Shown here one piece after another: positions 21,970-34,408 of a stretch of DNA of 64,000 nucleotides. The stretch covers positions 66,298,074 through 66,362,073 of the forward strand of contig OX104113.1 in NCBI GenBank assembly GCA_944474755.1, written 5' to 3'. This stretch comes from Limnoperna fortunei. Taxonomy: Eukaryota > Mollusca > Bivalvia > Mytilida > Modiolidae. A program made the position numbers and the translations under genes. Position 1 is the stretch's first letter. The number at the start of each line of letters is the position of its first letter. Under the pieces are notes generated by a model, which searched no databases, was not told where the DNA came from, and saw only the letters and a program-made list of their open reading frames with translations.

Positions 21970-24315
21970 AAAGACCTCATCAATTATTCTTCTAAATTAT
22001 TTATCTTATTCATCGCTTTTACAATAAATACAGCAACGCAAAGGTTTGAGCCGCTTCAAGGAAAGAGAGGCTTGAGAAAAGCAAGAAGATACTTTCTAGC
22101 GTCTTTACGCATTTTAAAAATATTTACGTAACATTAAGCACTTGTACGGGGGGAAAGGGGGGGCAAAAGTTAAGTATTGTTTTAACAATTTCGTTAGGAT
22201 TATCACAATGTTATATAACAGGTCACTTTGATCGCTTGTTTAGATTTCCAACGAAATAAATGAAATTGGGTCAAAAAACAGAGTTAACCTTCAAAGACCA
22301 ATGACTTAAACCAGAGTAGTTGAAACTCTGGCTACAGATTCTGCAGTTTTGCACAGATAGATAACAAACTATTTTGCTATTTTGTGATGAAAAGTTTTTA
22401 CAAAATGTTTAATTCTTCAATGAACTACTGGCAGCGTGTTTAGGCTTTATGAGTGTTATATGGAAATGTCCTGTTAGTATAAATTCAATGGCAAAGATTG
22501 TGATTAAGATATGATAAGAGAATCGACCGAATCGGTCAGAAACGTGCAATTGCAATCTTTAGAAAATGTATATAATCGCAAATGTGTTTACATAACGTAC
22601 CGGGATACAGACTTTCGGAACCTTTTTTTCTTGTTTGTTTAAAGTAATCGGTGGCTTCAACATTTATTTCGATAAGATAAAAAAATCTAACAAATTAGAA
22701 GCATTATCCGTTTTTATTTCTGTGAAGTGCTGAAATACGTATTCTTGTATAAACATAGTATTTATTTTTATATCGAATTCGATTAAGGTGTTTTAAATGT
22801 GTTGGCTGTAACCTTTACAACTTTGCTTTGCCGGTCGTAAACTTCAAAGGAAATAAGATTTGAATAATCGTGCAGGAAAATTTAATTGATTTGGTATTTG
22901 GTCACACAGAAAATAGTCGCATAGGGAAATTACTTTGTTGGATATAGTGATCAAATTCGGTACCTTCTACGTCTTGTCAATTTCTTCTCTCATGTTATTA
23001 TCGCATCAAATTGGTAATTATTGCTTGGAAAGATTGATGCGAAATTTGAGACAAAAACACGAAATTCAAATCTCGCCAGGGAAGTGTCCAGAACCATCGC
23101 ATAATATCCCTTCTTGTATAGTCATATATTAATAATGATTGTATTATAAGAAAAAAAATGAAATAGGTTTTTCATTAAAAGTACATCTGGTGCATATTTT
23201 ATGAAATTTCCTCCAAGATTGCGGGTTTAAAAAGCATTCTCTGTTATGTAGATACATCTTGTTATATATTTTTCTAATCAAATTTAAGAATATTTCAGCG
23301 TTTTAATGCATAAAAAATATATAATGTATCGATTAAACTGAAAGAAAACTACTTTTATTTAGTATTAACGACCTAACTGCAAATAAATCGAGAATATATA
23401 TTTGCGGATCACCTTAAAAATTCTGCATTTGTTTGCAAAAATTTTATGAAGTCAAAAAAAAATGGGTACATGTACATAAAAATAATGTGATTTATACATT
23501 TTAAAAAAAAATTGGGTTATTATTTTTTTATTCAACAAACGTGTGTGTGCTTACATCGGCGTGTAAAGATGACAAGAAAATTATGGAGAAATGTTTGTTA
23601 AAATAACCAAAAAGTGAAATTTATTTAAAAAATCGATGTAAAAAATGAACAAAAACGCTGTAAATAACTTGTTAAAATAAGATTTCTAAACATTTTCGCA
23701 AAAGTTGCAACTTTTTGGTTTATGGGCCCAAATACTCTTCTATACTTCATTTTTCTTCTCTTTGAATTTATCTGAAACAAACAAATACATTTTCTTTTAA
23801 TTGTCATTATAAAATTGCTGTCTAACAATTTGAAATCTAAGAAAAATTAATTATTACATTTTAAAAAGATGCCTCGACAATTTTAGCAATAACGGTAGTT
23901 GCAGTTTCTTTTTATTATTATTGGTCTCAACTAATATTTTTACATTTCATTTTTCTTATCTTTGCATTACTGTGAAACAAATATTGACATTTGTTTTTAA
24001 TTATCAATGTATTTTAAAAAGTTAATAATAACAATTTAAAAAGTCTGGAGTTTATATATTAAAGAGCAATAGAGCATAAACAACACCAGTAATAAATCAC
24101 TTAAAGATATAACAAATCACTAACAATTTTTCAGAAATGATAAAATACTAAGTTATACACTGAAAGGCGAAAATAAAAAAAAATGTAGCAAGTATGAATA
24201 GCATAGTTACTGGTATCGCAAACAACCTCTGTATGGTAAGTTATGCAAAAAAAGTACAAAGATCGATATTAAAAATCACATGGTTTTTGGACTATAAACA
24301 CTAAATATTGAGAGA
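21970..24315. other. No gene or recognised element seen
   Basis: AT-rich unique sequence with a G-rich patch at about 22147-22162. Open frames are short and featureless. Confidence 0.4.
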
Positions 24316-24317
24316 TG

Positions 24318-24672
24318 TATTTATTGAATGTTCGGTTAGCGTCCAGCTAGCAATATTCAGGACGAGAAACAGTTACAATAAATCCACGGGGAAAGGGATG
24401 GGACAACTAGAACACAATTAATGAACGGAATATTTAGCCTTTTGTAGCGGCTAACATGAGCCTACTTTTTTCAAAATCTACAGAAGTGCAAGGATCGCGG
24501 CATTCTCAAAACACGATCGTGCAAGGAGCGTTGCGCTCTCTAATCACGTTACCCACCACGGTCCGTATTAGGACCTAATATAACTCCCACCAATGTGAGC
24601 GTCTCCCCTATCCGCCATCCGGGGCATCGATGGATCGAGTACTGGGAACACTACTAGTACGACTCCCAGAGA
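24318..24672 (-). mobile_element. SINE2 retroposon copy
   Basis: Minus orientation, with a tail of TTATTGAATG, GTCCAGCTAGCAATATTCAG and GACGAGAAACAGTTACAATA. The body follows with CCTTTTGTAGCGGCTAACAT, GAGCCTACTTTTTTCAAAAT, then GCAAGGATCGCGGCATTCTC and again CGTGCAAGGAGCGTTGCGCT. The CGTGCAAGG..CTCTC..CACG block is therefore present twice, a small internal duplication of about 40 bp (near 24488 and 24526). The head ends ACTACTAGTACGACTCCCAG. Confidence 0.8.
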
Positions 24673-24674
24673 AA

Positions 24675-27600
24675 AATAATAAAACAGACAAATGTACAAA
24701 AACTCGAAAGAAGAGTAAACAGGACACCATTAAAATCGCGATCCTTATACAAAAAACAATTGCGTATTTTGTCACTGCAACGCCAAGAGCAAAATCAATA
24801 ATCTGATAATAAAAAAAACAATTGTTTTAAGTAACATACTTTTTTAATATAGTTATAATAGAGAGAACAGTCTAGTTACCTTGACTTGTTCGCGTTTTTA
24901 ACGTCCTATACCGACAACCAAATGTCCTTGATTGGACCGAACTCGTTCTTTAATAGTGAACGAGGTACAGAGAAACTAGTATCAGCACAAGAAAATAGAA
25001 TATAAAGTAAGATAAATTACTAAGGACAGGGTCGCACTAGAAATTACAAATATAGATAGAGAATCCGGATATTGTGAACTTCCGTGCAACACTCTAAAAT
25101 TGTATAACTATTATGTTTTCAATCTATAAACTTGTATTTCAAGATATGTACTAATTAAAACGTCGTTATTCATTTTGTGTTCAAGCTGATCATTCTTTCT
25201 ATTTGTGTTGCTATTCAAAATACACGTGCATAAGAAGTTGTTAGTATACATTGGGGTAGAAAAGAAACATTTATTACATTTAAATTGTTTACGTTAATAT
25301 GAACACAAATATTTCAAAATATGAGCAAATAAAATCCTGCAAAGTTCTAATGTGTTAAATTGAGATTTTCTTTCGGATGCGACCTAAAATTAATAACAGA
25401 AGTTTTTTTTAGTGCTAGACAACTTTTAAAAAATCGTGCAGAAAATATCTAAAAGGTGTTCTGTCTGCAGATAAGAAATTAAAACATTCCTTTATTATCA
25501 CCGCTGTAAATCATACCCTAACTACATCAAACGACCCCCTTGTCAAGTTGGCAAAAATGTATGGATTGAAAAAGCACTTGTTTCGGTAAGCACAGTTTGT
25601 TAGTTAGTCGTTGTGAGTGGAGATTATCTTCGGGTCGCTCTCGGGCTTTTGATGTTTCTCGTGATTTATAGTTAGAGGATGAAATTTAGTTCATTTATTA
25701 CATTTATAAAAGCTCGATGTTGTACAGCTTATTTATTCCATGTGATCATTGCATTTTTGTAAATATTCAAATCGTATAGAACAAAATGTAATAAAATATA
25801 TTGCACCTATTATGTTTATTTTTACTCAAGGTAAGCTATATGATAATACTTCAAACTTAGTTGGACGTACAATAAAATAATCGGTTTTACAACTATGGAT
25901 ATGACGAAGCAATCAGTGTGATTTTACATGTTGCCATCTTGTCTTATTTTAAAACTAGCGCACGTTCTCACATCTTTTTGTCTGCAAAATAATTTTATCT
26001 GATTTTAAAAAAATTTTAAATGAATAATTTTATGTTTTACAATATTCTTTTTAGGTTTTAAAAATCTATTTAAACGAATCAATAGCATATATTTTGTTTA
26101 GTTTTATTGTATTTGGGTAATTGAGTTAAAAAGTACTTTTATTTAAAAAAATTATGAATGCAATAATTGTCGACCAGATAAAATACAAACAGAAAGTAAA
26201 AGAACAAAGAAAACGCAAAATATTGTTCATCATTTAAAAAAAATAAAATGTAATCATAACTTAACATTTACATGAATTAAACATTTTACGGACATTAATT
26301 TTACATTATAGAAGATTGTTATCTATTATATTTTTGATCGACAAAATGTTGAAATGTCAACTATTATTTATTTTATTTATTTTTTTTTTTGCGTAATTAT
26401 TATCGAATTCGTAAAATATTTGAAATTAATGTATTTAATTCAACAATCAGGAAAAGTGAAATATATGAAATACATAAACATACTATATTTTAAGGAAAAA
26501 AATATATGCTTTATTGTTACTTATTTATTCTTGCAAAATATATTTTCATTTAACAATGTTATGTCTTCAAATTAGGCTTCAACTGATACAAGCAAATTTT
26601 GTGCTAAACCAGGTGGCGTAATCAAGTCGATACACTTCAAAATATAAACATATCTCAATAACATATGCTGTGTTTGTCGGCATGGACAAGAAAATTATAC
26701 CTAAATACTTATCTAGATTATCAAACAGAGAAAGCTAAATTCCAAAAATATCCCAAATCGCTGATGTCATTTTTGTTGCGGCATACCTCCGTTTTGGACA
26801 TAGATAAAGTGTAATCGAAACACAGCCCTTCAGTATTAATCAGCGAAAAGTTGTCTGATATACGACGGATGGTGAAAATTAATCTTTTTAGTCACAAAGG
26901 ATGAATATTATATAGCAACTAAACCCTTCATTATGCACAAAATAGAAGACGGACACTATAATTAAATTAAATAGTCATAATTGTTAATATAGTAACTCGA
27001 AACGGTTCTTTCATTGAAATTTTAAATTGCATAGCCATAAAACTTAACAAAAAAGTGGCATGCGTTCATTTCATTCTATCATTTCCACACTTTCTTTTGG
27101 GTTTAATTTTTATAAAACGATGTACAAAATATACAAAATCAAATGTGAAATACGACATTTCACGACCTTTCCTGCCTTTGAAAAATATTAATATTAGAAA
27201 CAGATATAGACTTTGAAGGAAAGAATGAAGACATCCGAATTATCATAAATCATTTTTATAACGTGTAGCAAATGCATTCCCTTTCAAATTCCATGATGTA
27301 GATTGTCATAAAATATATTAAACATGTCATCCTATACATTAATCTATTAATGAAATTATCTTTCATGTCTAAAGTTTTCTTAAGAAAAAAACCCAACGCT
27401 ATGCAACATTATTGGTCCCGTGAGACAGTTAAAGGATAACGCCATAAAACTTGTGAAATCAATTTTCTGTATTTGTAAACGACTGTGTTGAAACAACGGT
27501 CATTTATCTTTACTGCGGTAAAAACCGTATATGGTCAGCTATCTTTAAACAAGAGAATTGATGCGAAAACGCGTACAATATAACAAGTTCATAAACTTAA

Positions 27601-29150
27601 ATCCTTAAAAGAATATTCCAATGAGTACTTTGTACTTATTTTTTGGTTGTTGTTTTTTAAATAAGTGAGACTTTGCTAGATTGTTTTTAAGTACAATTGG
27701 TTGCTAAATTTCACGAAGTTTGTTGAACGTAGAAAGTCAGAGTACTCCGGGTATACAACATAACGTGCACGTGTGACTGCTGGGTAGTATAGGTATAACC
27801 TTGGACTAGACGCAGAATGCAGTTCTTATAGTGTACGCAACATATTTTTCATGACATCTCAAACAAAAATATTCATACTCAAACAGTATTTCTTTCACAA
27901 AACAAAAATAAAAATTTTAAAGATCTGTATAAATTGTCTTGAACACCTATATGTTTCTTCGTGCAGAATTTGCATGTTTTAACAAGAGCGTTACGTCCTT
28001 GACAATCAGTACGAATTGCTTCCTGCTTAAAAATGTTAAGAATCTATTGGCCATACGGCTATAAATGGTTTTCCTAGCAGTGTACAGTTACTTAAAATTC
28101 ATTTGTATGCGCGCTTTCGAAATATGTATAATAAGGTAACCCAACACAGAAAAAATGGCTATAGTTGTGTCCTTCAAACCACATGTTACAAATGTTTAAG
28201 ACGACCAGTAAATTTGTATTGTTTAGAATGTGTATTTAAAGTATTATGCTATACTGTTTTGTAGTCCATATTCTTATTTTTGTCCTAATGAGTTTCAAAC
28301 GCTCATAATACATTGATGGCGACACTATAGTGAAACTGTTGTTCCAATAACGATGAGTAAATGTCGGATATTCACTCTGCAGGGATCATGATGATCTTAT
28401 TGTTTTGTTTTGTTTTCTTTTGTGTTTTTTGTTCGTTGCGTGAAAAACATTTAAAGTGTATCTCAGCACTAACTAGCCACTGCAATGGAGAATCAAAAAT
28501 ATATCCTTTTGTTTTCAGTTTTGAGTATCATGAAATTGAATGGTGTCTGATGTGGATTGCATAAACAAACTGGAAAATTACTATACAGATGCGTATAAAT
28601 TTAAATAGTCGATTTAAAGTTACTAGCTAAAAATGTGTCTTAGACGGAGCTATGGATACCTCTTCTCCTTAAGCAAAGAGGCTTTAGTGACGAATCTTAT
28701 ACTGCAGATGATAAATGTGTACTCGATCATGTCAATTTTGTATTAAAGCAAATGAAAACAAGAACAGAGTATACTGTTATGAAATACATATTTCTTTCTT
28801 TGCTTTGAACATTCATTCACACAATTATTTTATATCATTCTAATGCTAAATAGGTCCAGTTATCGGAGATTTTAGTTCTATATTTTATTTTTCCCCCAAC
28901 AAAAATAGTTTCGACATCTTCGTCAATATGTTTAACATATAAAAATAACAACATGAATATGTTAATCAGCTGAATTGCTATAACAGACTGGTTCGAAACT
29001 GGTGGCATTTTATTGGGACGGGTTAGTGCCCTAGAGTGGGATTGAGACATCTTCTTGAGCGGAGATATTTTATAGAATGAGCATGGGACATTGTTTCATC
29101 TGTTGCTAAAGATTAAAACGCTATACCATAGACAGTTACTTTGGTTGCTT
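24675..29150. other. No gene or recognised element seen
   Basis: About 4.5 kb of strongly AT-rich sequence with many A or T runs. Short open frames such as the one at 26354-26575 are dominated by Ile, Phe, Tyr and Lys, as expected by chance at this base composition. Nothing supports a gene. Confidence 0.45.
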
Positions 29151-29154
29151 GGTT

Positions 29155-29205
29155 AAATGATTGATTGATGTTTAACGTGCAGCAAACTATTTTTCAGCTA
29201 TTCAG
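29155..29205 (-). mobile_element. Isolated shared-tail remnant
   Basis: ATGATTGATTGATGTTTAAC, GTGCAGCAAACTATTTTTCA and GCTATTCAGG are the terminal tail of the LINE/SINE2 group with its simple repeat, but no element body follows. It is either an extremely 5'-truncated LINE insertion or a SINE2 remnant; the tail alone cannot tell them apart. Confidence 0.6.
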
Positions 29206-29496
29206 GGCTTTATTTACTTTGGAAGTTTTTAAAATACAAAAATAAATGCCTGTACTGTTTACTGTGCACTAAACACAAATGAATCTGAAAGAAAAATATC
29301 TAATATAGCAAAACATTTTAAATTATCAGAATTATATAGTATGCAGATTTGTGTACTGTTTACAGAAGATTGATAGAAAACAACCAAAGAAATTTTAACG
29401 TACACGCATACTAAATCTACTCATAATATAAAACTGTCAATCTTTCCTACAGGAAGAAAATTCACCGACTGAAGCTTTCAAACATATTAGAAATTA

Positions 29497-29790
29497 AGAT
29501 TGATTGATTGAATGCTTTTCTATTTTCCAGAGATCAATATTTCAACTGTATTCAGGACGAAATTAATTAAACAAACAATAATTCATTGGGGAAAAGAGTG
29601 GTCCCTCGGCCATACAATTTTTATTGCCACCAAAAAAGTACAGATTTCATGGTGGGGTCGTAGAATGTAGGTTTTTGTCACCCACTATTGTTCGAGGTCA
29701 GGCTTTCCGTATTATGACGTCACAACCCCCAACGAGATGGCATCCCCAACCTGATGAGGCGCTAGTTAGCTCTGTGGTGCGAGCACAGTC
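29497..29790 (-). mobile_element. SINE2 retroposon copy with internal deletion
   Basis: The tail GATTGATTGATTGAATGC, then GATCAATATTTCAACTGTAT, TCAGGACG and ACAAACAATAATTCATTGGG is followed by CATACAATTTTTATTGCCAC and, after a gap, by TCACCCACTATTGTTCGAGG, TCAGGCTTTCCGTATTATGA, CAACCCCCAACGAGATGGCA and GCTCTGTGGTGCGAGCACAG. The middle block (TTTTGTAGCGGC to CTCTCCAAACACG) is deleted or scrambled. Confidence 0.75.
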
Positions 29791-30383
29791 AGCGCAAATG
29801 TTATGTCCCAGCAGAAGTAAAGACATTGAGAAGGGGTATTTCATGGCGTCCATGCAGTTTTGATGGCGGTATGCCGTATTACACTTCAAAACAGGCGACC
29901 TTCGTCGGCAGGAAACTGTCAATCTTTTTTAAATAAGGACGAAGTCGTGCGCTTCTTGTGTCCACAGTAAGGCTCCTACCCTCAACCACTGTCTTTAAAA
30001 TCTGTAAACTTGAGATGAGTCGTGTATATCTGTTTAAAACACTTCACACAACATGGCTTTAAAAATAGTTAACTGTTTTTATAACAGCTCTAGCTATTTA
30101 CCAGGTGTTTTTTTAAGAACAATGCGTCAAAAATTTCTATTCATTTTCTATACTGTTGGGTATAAATGTTTGTATTAAAATCAAAATCCATGAACATTTC
30201 TAGTTTTGTTATCTCAATTTGTCTTGCTCAACATAAATATTTAGAAACACTTAAATTTACTGTTATTGTATAGAGATATAAAATGGAGATAAGTCTTTTT
30301 TTAAAACAGTCTCTTATCTTGATTATTTACGTTCAGATTTCAAATATGTTTCATACTAATTTCTTGATATATACATCGTTCCT

Positions 30384-30754
30384 GATATTTAACTTTATAG
30401 TCTTATAAAGTTTATGCTTGGACCATTAATATACTCATATAAACGCCACAGTGGGTTTTTACATATTTCAATAAGCGACATTCAGATAACAATTTTACAA
30501 TTAAACGAACGATATGCACTTATGTTTGTTGTATGCAAATTATTAGTCATGTACAAATAATGAATTATGAATGATATTTAACTTTATAGTCTTATAAAGT
30601 TTATGCTTGGACCATTAATATACTCATATAAACGCCACAGTGGGTTTTTACATATTTCAATAAGCGACATTCAGATAACAATTTTACAATTAAACGAACG
30701 ATATGCACTTATGTTTGTTGTATGCAAATTATTAGTCATGTACAAATAATGAAT
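30384..30754. repeat. Perfect tandem duplication, 189 bp period
   Basis: The segment 30384-30565 recurs at 30573-30754 with no mismatch that I can find over 182 bp, separated by 7 bp (TATGAAT). Each unit starts GATATTTAACTTTATAGTCT and ends GTACAAATAATGAAT, and each contains ATGCAAAT. The right unit ends 10 bp before the decayed transposase. Perfect identity points to a very recent duplication or an assembly artefact. Confidence 0.92.
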
Positions 30755-30763
30755 CACAGTCAA

Positions 30764-31760
30764 TTAAAGACAGGTCACTGTCATTTCCGGCCAACTGCAA
30801 CTTAGTAACGTATGTGTGTGTGTCCACCTCGAGAAGCCAGCACTGCCCTGCATCTCCTCGGCATGGACTCTATCAAAGCACGAACATATTGCGAGGTATT
30901 CCTCGCCATTCCTCTTGCAACATCTGTCGAAGTTAAACCAGGGTCTGCGGTTTTGGTTGCGCTGGCGCACATGTTTGTCCAGTTGGTCCCATAGATGTTT
31001 GATGGGATTCAAATCCGGCGATTTTGAAGGCCATGGCACTACATTAATGTTATTCTGCTCAAGAAAGTCTTTGGTTAGTTGAGATATGATCTCCCTAGCC
31101 TTGTCCTGCTGAAAATATTATCGAAATATTTGGTTGAAGGATGTCGTCTCAGTACCGCTGAGCCGTTATATTGTGTGGTACATACACAAGCTCTGATTTT
31201 CTGTTATCTGAGATCGCCGCTCACATCATGACGTTACATCCGCTGAATCTATCTACTTCATGGACACATGACTGCACGAATCGTTCATTTTGTCGGCGGT
31301 AAACACGTGTTCTACCATCTCACTTCTATAACAGGAACTTCTGCGCCATGTCCTGGAATGTCCTGACCCTCAATATGTTGCACCATCTGACTCTTTCTTA
31401 ACGTCATTATGGTCCAAAATAAGATCTCCTGGGTCAAGTTCCATGTTGTCGGAGCCTCTTTCTGATAGTGTGGGAGCTGATTCTTCGCAATCCAGGTATC
31501 TCGACTGCAGTTGTTGCTGTGACTGTTTGATTCCGTAGATCCGATACCCAGCTGTACCGATCTTGACGTGCTGTGGTTTTGTGTGGTCTACAACTTCTTG
31601 GACGGTCATTAGTCGCAACGGTCTGCTGGAATCTGGCCTATAGTCTGGAAATGGTACTCAGGTTCTCATTCTCGGTCGTTGCAACCTCACTATGGAAGAC
31701 TCCGGCCTGTAGTCGTCCGATCATGATGCTTCTGCAGAAGTATCCAAACGCGGAAATTGC
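30764..31760 (-). pseudogene. Tc1/mariner transposase, decayed
   Basis: A DDE transposase would cut and paste its element at TA sites. On the minus strand the whole family order is visible in shifting frames: an N-terminal helix-turn-helix region with ISRL and RFQQT (about 31720-31640), DRPRSCRP, TARQDRY, IPGLRRISSHTIRKRLRQHG (about 31500-31440), RVYRRQNERF (around 31300), VMM-stop-AAIS, VPHNITAQRY, and finally SPDLNPIKHLWDQLDKHVR (from about 31020). In the last motif the catalytic Glu of SPDLNPIE is Lys. The usual Trp of VMVWGGI is a stop, and at least three frameshifts occur. The length of about 1 kb agrees with a full Tc1 gene. I could not find convincing terminal inverted repeats. Confidence 0.85.
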
Positions 31761-31799
31761 ATAACTTTTACGTTTTGACGAGTTGGACCATCAAAACTT

Positions 31800-32690
31800 T
31801 TCCTTTTTTTCTATACTGACTTGTCATGCCCGGAAATAAGATTAGATCAAATTCAACCTTTCGTCGTGATTGACATAACATTTTCTTGTGGTTCTAGAAA
31901 CCAATTCGATGTGAAAGCACACCACGCTTGCGAATGGGGGACTTGTTCTTCATTATTTGTGCCCAGTGGGACCAAGGGCAGTGACGAATATGCCCACAGC
32001 TTCCCCCAGCTTGTAGTAAGAGGAAACTATAACTAACGCCACACTTGCGGTGTGTTGCGCCCCGTGTTGATGAGGGAATGAATCTACGTGGGCCGAGTAA
32101 ACGGTCCCGATAACCTACTGGCCCTTACGTCATTCAAACGGGTAGTCGAGTTAACCCTGATTCGATTAATCGACATGTCATTTATTGCACTCTGTTAAAC
32201 CTTCTCATTGCTATTCTGTTATTCTACTTGCAAGTGAAATACTTTTACCATATGAATCACTGCTACCTCAAGGATTTATTCAGCAGTCGGAGGCTGAAGC
32301 AAACGCTTTCTTGTCTCTATAGCGGTGAGTTGCGACCCTTTTAAGACACACCAATATGGTCCTTATTTCAACTATATGTACACGGTTCGGTTTATCGGCA
32401 GGTCGCGCCAAGTAATTACACACAAACTTGTCATCAGTTTTCTTTTAGCAGGTGAATCGGACATTTGTTCGGAACAAGATCATAAGTAAGTCAATCAAGT
32501 AGACGCAATTTCGAACGGCTGTTGGCACTCGGTGGTGGGTGGAGGGCAACCAGTGAAAAATCTTCCCATCATGGCTAAACATAATTCAATGATGCAACCG
32601 TCTCCAATGATAAAAAAAGGAGGTTTTACTTAAAGATGAAGTTTAAGACGCCCACTTGTCATGATTTATAGTTTTAGTAGAACATTGATT
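31800..32690. other. GC-richer unexplained island
   Basis: The stretch 31820-32160 is clearly less AT-rich than its surroundings and includes CGCCACACTTGCGGTGTGTT, which can fold on itself, and several CpG sites. One open frame (31821-32036) crosses it but has no motif I recognise. It may be a decayed mobile element of another family. The part 32160-32690 shows nothing. Confidence 0.35.
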
Positions 32691-32692
32691 GA

Positions 32693-32870
32693 GTGATTGG
32701 ATGTTTGCGTTACGTCTAACAAACAGCATTTCAGCTATATTCAGGACGGAAACAAGTTAACAAACAATACATAAAATTCGGGAAAGATGGACCAAAGGAT
32801 AAAATTTTTTACTGCCGCTGGAAAAGTATGGGGTATGCGTAGGGGCGAAAAATTAAGCCTTTTGTAGATA
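32693..32870 (-). mobile_element. SINE2 copy, 5'-truncated
   Basis: GATTGAGTGATTGGATGTTT, CAGCATTTCAGCTATATTCA, GGACGGAAACAAGTTAACAA, CTGCCGCTGGAAAAGTATGG and AAGCCTTTTGTAGATAA are the SINE2 tail and 3' body. Similarity stops at about 32870 and LINE ORF1 sequence in plus orientation begins within 20 bp. Confidence 0.8.
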
Positions 32871-32884
32871 AACGTGGAAAATAA

Positions 32885-33240
32885 ATTGGAAAATTAAAAC
32901 ATAGAAAAACATTTCCTACCCGGGGCTCGCAGATTCTACTCTGTAGCCAATGGTCCCCGTGTGCCTGTTTCATTCGCAAATGTAGCTAAAGGTGTCTATA
33001 AACATCGTCGACACAAACAATCTATAAATGGCCAAACAATATGGAGAAACAGAAAAGCTTCCTGTACAGACTTCCAATTGTTTTTAACTTATTCAAAGAA
33101 GCTCATCCTAGATGACCGAAACCTTATCCAAATCCATTCCTAACTCTTCACAAACAGCAGAACCTTATCTCCTCCATATCTAAAAACGAACTCATAACAT
33201 CTTCAACTGCATCTACTGGAAAATAAATAAAAAAATGACT
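32885..33240 (+). pseudogene. LINE ORF1 fragment, same type as the 6060-6560 remnant
   Basis: Plus-strand translation gives KIKT, a stop, KNISYP, then after a one-base shift ARRFYSVANG and VSFANVAKGVYKHRR, and in another frame LPVQTS. The left-hand LINE has KTEKNISYPEARRL, SYASVTKRVY and LPVETS in the same order, so this is the C-terminal half of a related ORF1. The knuckle part is missing. Similarity fades after about 33080; the remaining Lys/Asn-rich sequence to 33240 is included only because it continues the frame. It is too decayed to encode anything. Confidence 0.65.
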
Positions 33241-33244
33241 CCAA

Positions 33245-34400
33245 TCGAACTCCAAAATAATTTTAACGAACTTGTTAAAAAAAATTCACAGTTTCCAAAA
33301 CGATGTCACAAATGAAACTATTAGTGACAATGTATGTATCATATCCTACTGAACCTGTCTTGATTCACCGAAACGACCTATCTAAAATTATTATTGAAAA
33401 CGGTATCTGGGTTTCAAGTTTCAAACACTCCGATCAGGCATCAAACACAGGAGTTGCGACAAACCTATACAGACATACAAAACCATGTAGGATACTTACT
33501 ACAATACAACTATTTCTATCTAATGTCTTACCTTTAACCACATTACCATTTCAATTGGTAATGATGCATTACAGGGTAATACCGAACACATATTAAGGGA
33601 TTTTTTTTAATCCCTAGATCGTAATTTAATACCCATACTATGGCGGTTGTTTGTGGTTAGTATATAGAGACCAACATCGTGGTTGGCCGAATCCCTCTAT
33701 TCGGGAGCATCGTCAGAATAGTTCGTATATTACATACTGGGCTGCTGCGATTTAACTGTGGCCACTCTAATAGCCCACAGAAGCATTTGCCTATTCTGAC
33801 TCTAGGAGGTCGTGAATCTGGAGAGTTAACACCGAAAAGCGAATAAATGTGGATTCTAAAATATATGCGCGGACGTGGAGGAGTTTTTAGAACACTTCGA
33901 CAACAGTTACATCCTGGAAGTAACAAACAGTGAATGGATTTAAAATATTATCTACGCATAATTTTGGGAATTATTTTTATAAAATAAATTGTTTCTATGC
34001 ATTTATGTCACAATATGTTGAACTAAGGAACTCTGTTGCGTTTTCTGGTTCTCTGTTTAACAAGAAGGTTGCCCGACAATTGGAATGATTTGTCAAAGCA
34101 AGTCCGCGTGCCATTTTTGTGCAGTTTTTTCACTTTAACAACTAACAAAGCAGTCTCGTTTAGTGCAATTTAAGTATTTATTAATTTATTAAGGTATACT
34201 TTATTGCGTGACAATGCCATTAATGATTGTTATGTCATTTTTGATTGGTCGACCATTAGTGTTCCGGTTTTGATGAACGGATCTACAGTGTATGAATACA
34301 TTTTGCAATAAAATAGTGTGTTAATTTAAATTTATTATTATAAATAGGCTTGAAAATTCAAATGGGTGGAATTATGACGAATAAAGCAGTTTTAACAGGA
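33245..34400. other. Unassigned sequence with a GC-richer patch
   Basis: The frame at 33303-33596 (97 codons) could be more LINE sequence, but I see no motif. The patch 33650-33920 is richer in C and G than its surroundings and open on the minus strand (33926-33657), again with no recognisable domain. From 33930 on the sequence is plain AT-rich. Confidence 0.35.
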
Positions 34401-34408
34401 TTCTTCTG

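Noticed and set aside
31370..31618. 82-codon minus-strand open frame as a separate gene
   Set aside because: It is an out-of-frame shadow of the Tc1 transposase, whose true frame carries IPGLRRISSHTIRKRL.
33657..33926. 89-codon minus-strand open frame in a GC-richer patch
   Set aside because: No domain recognised in any frame and no link to nearby elements; left as unexplained sequence.
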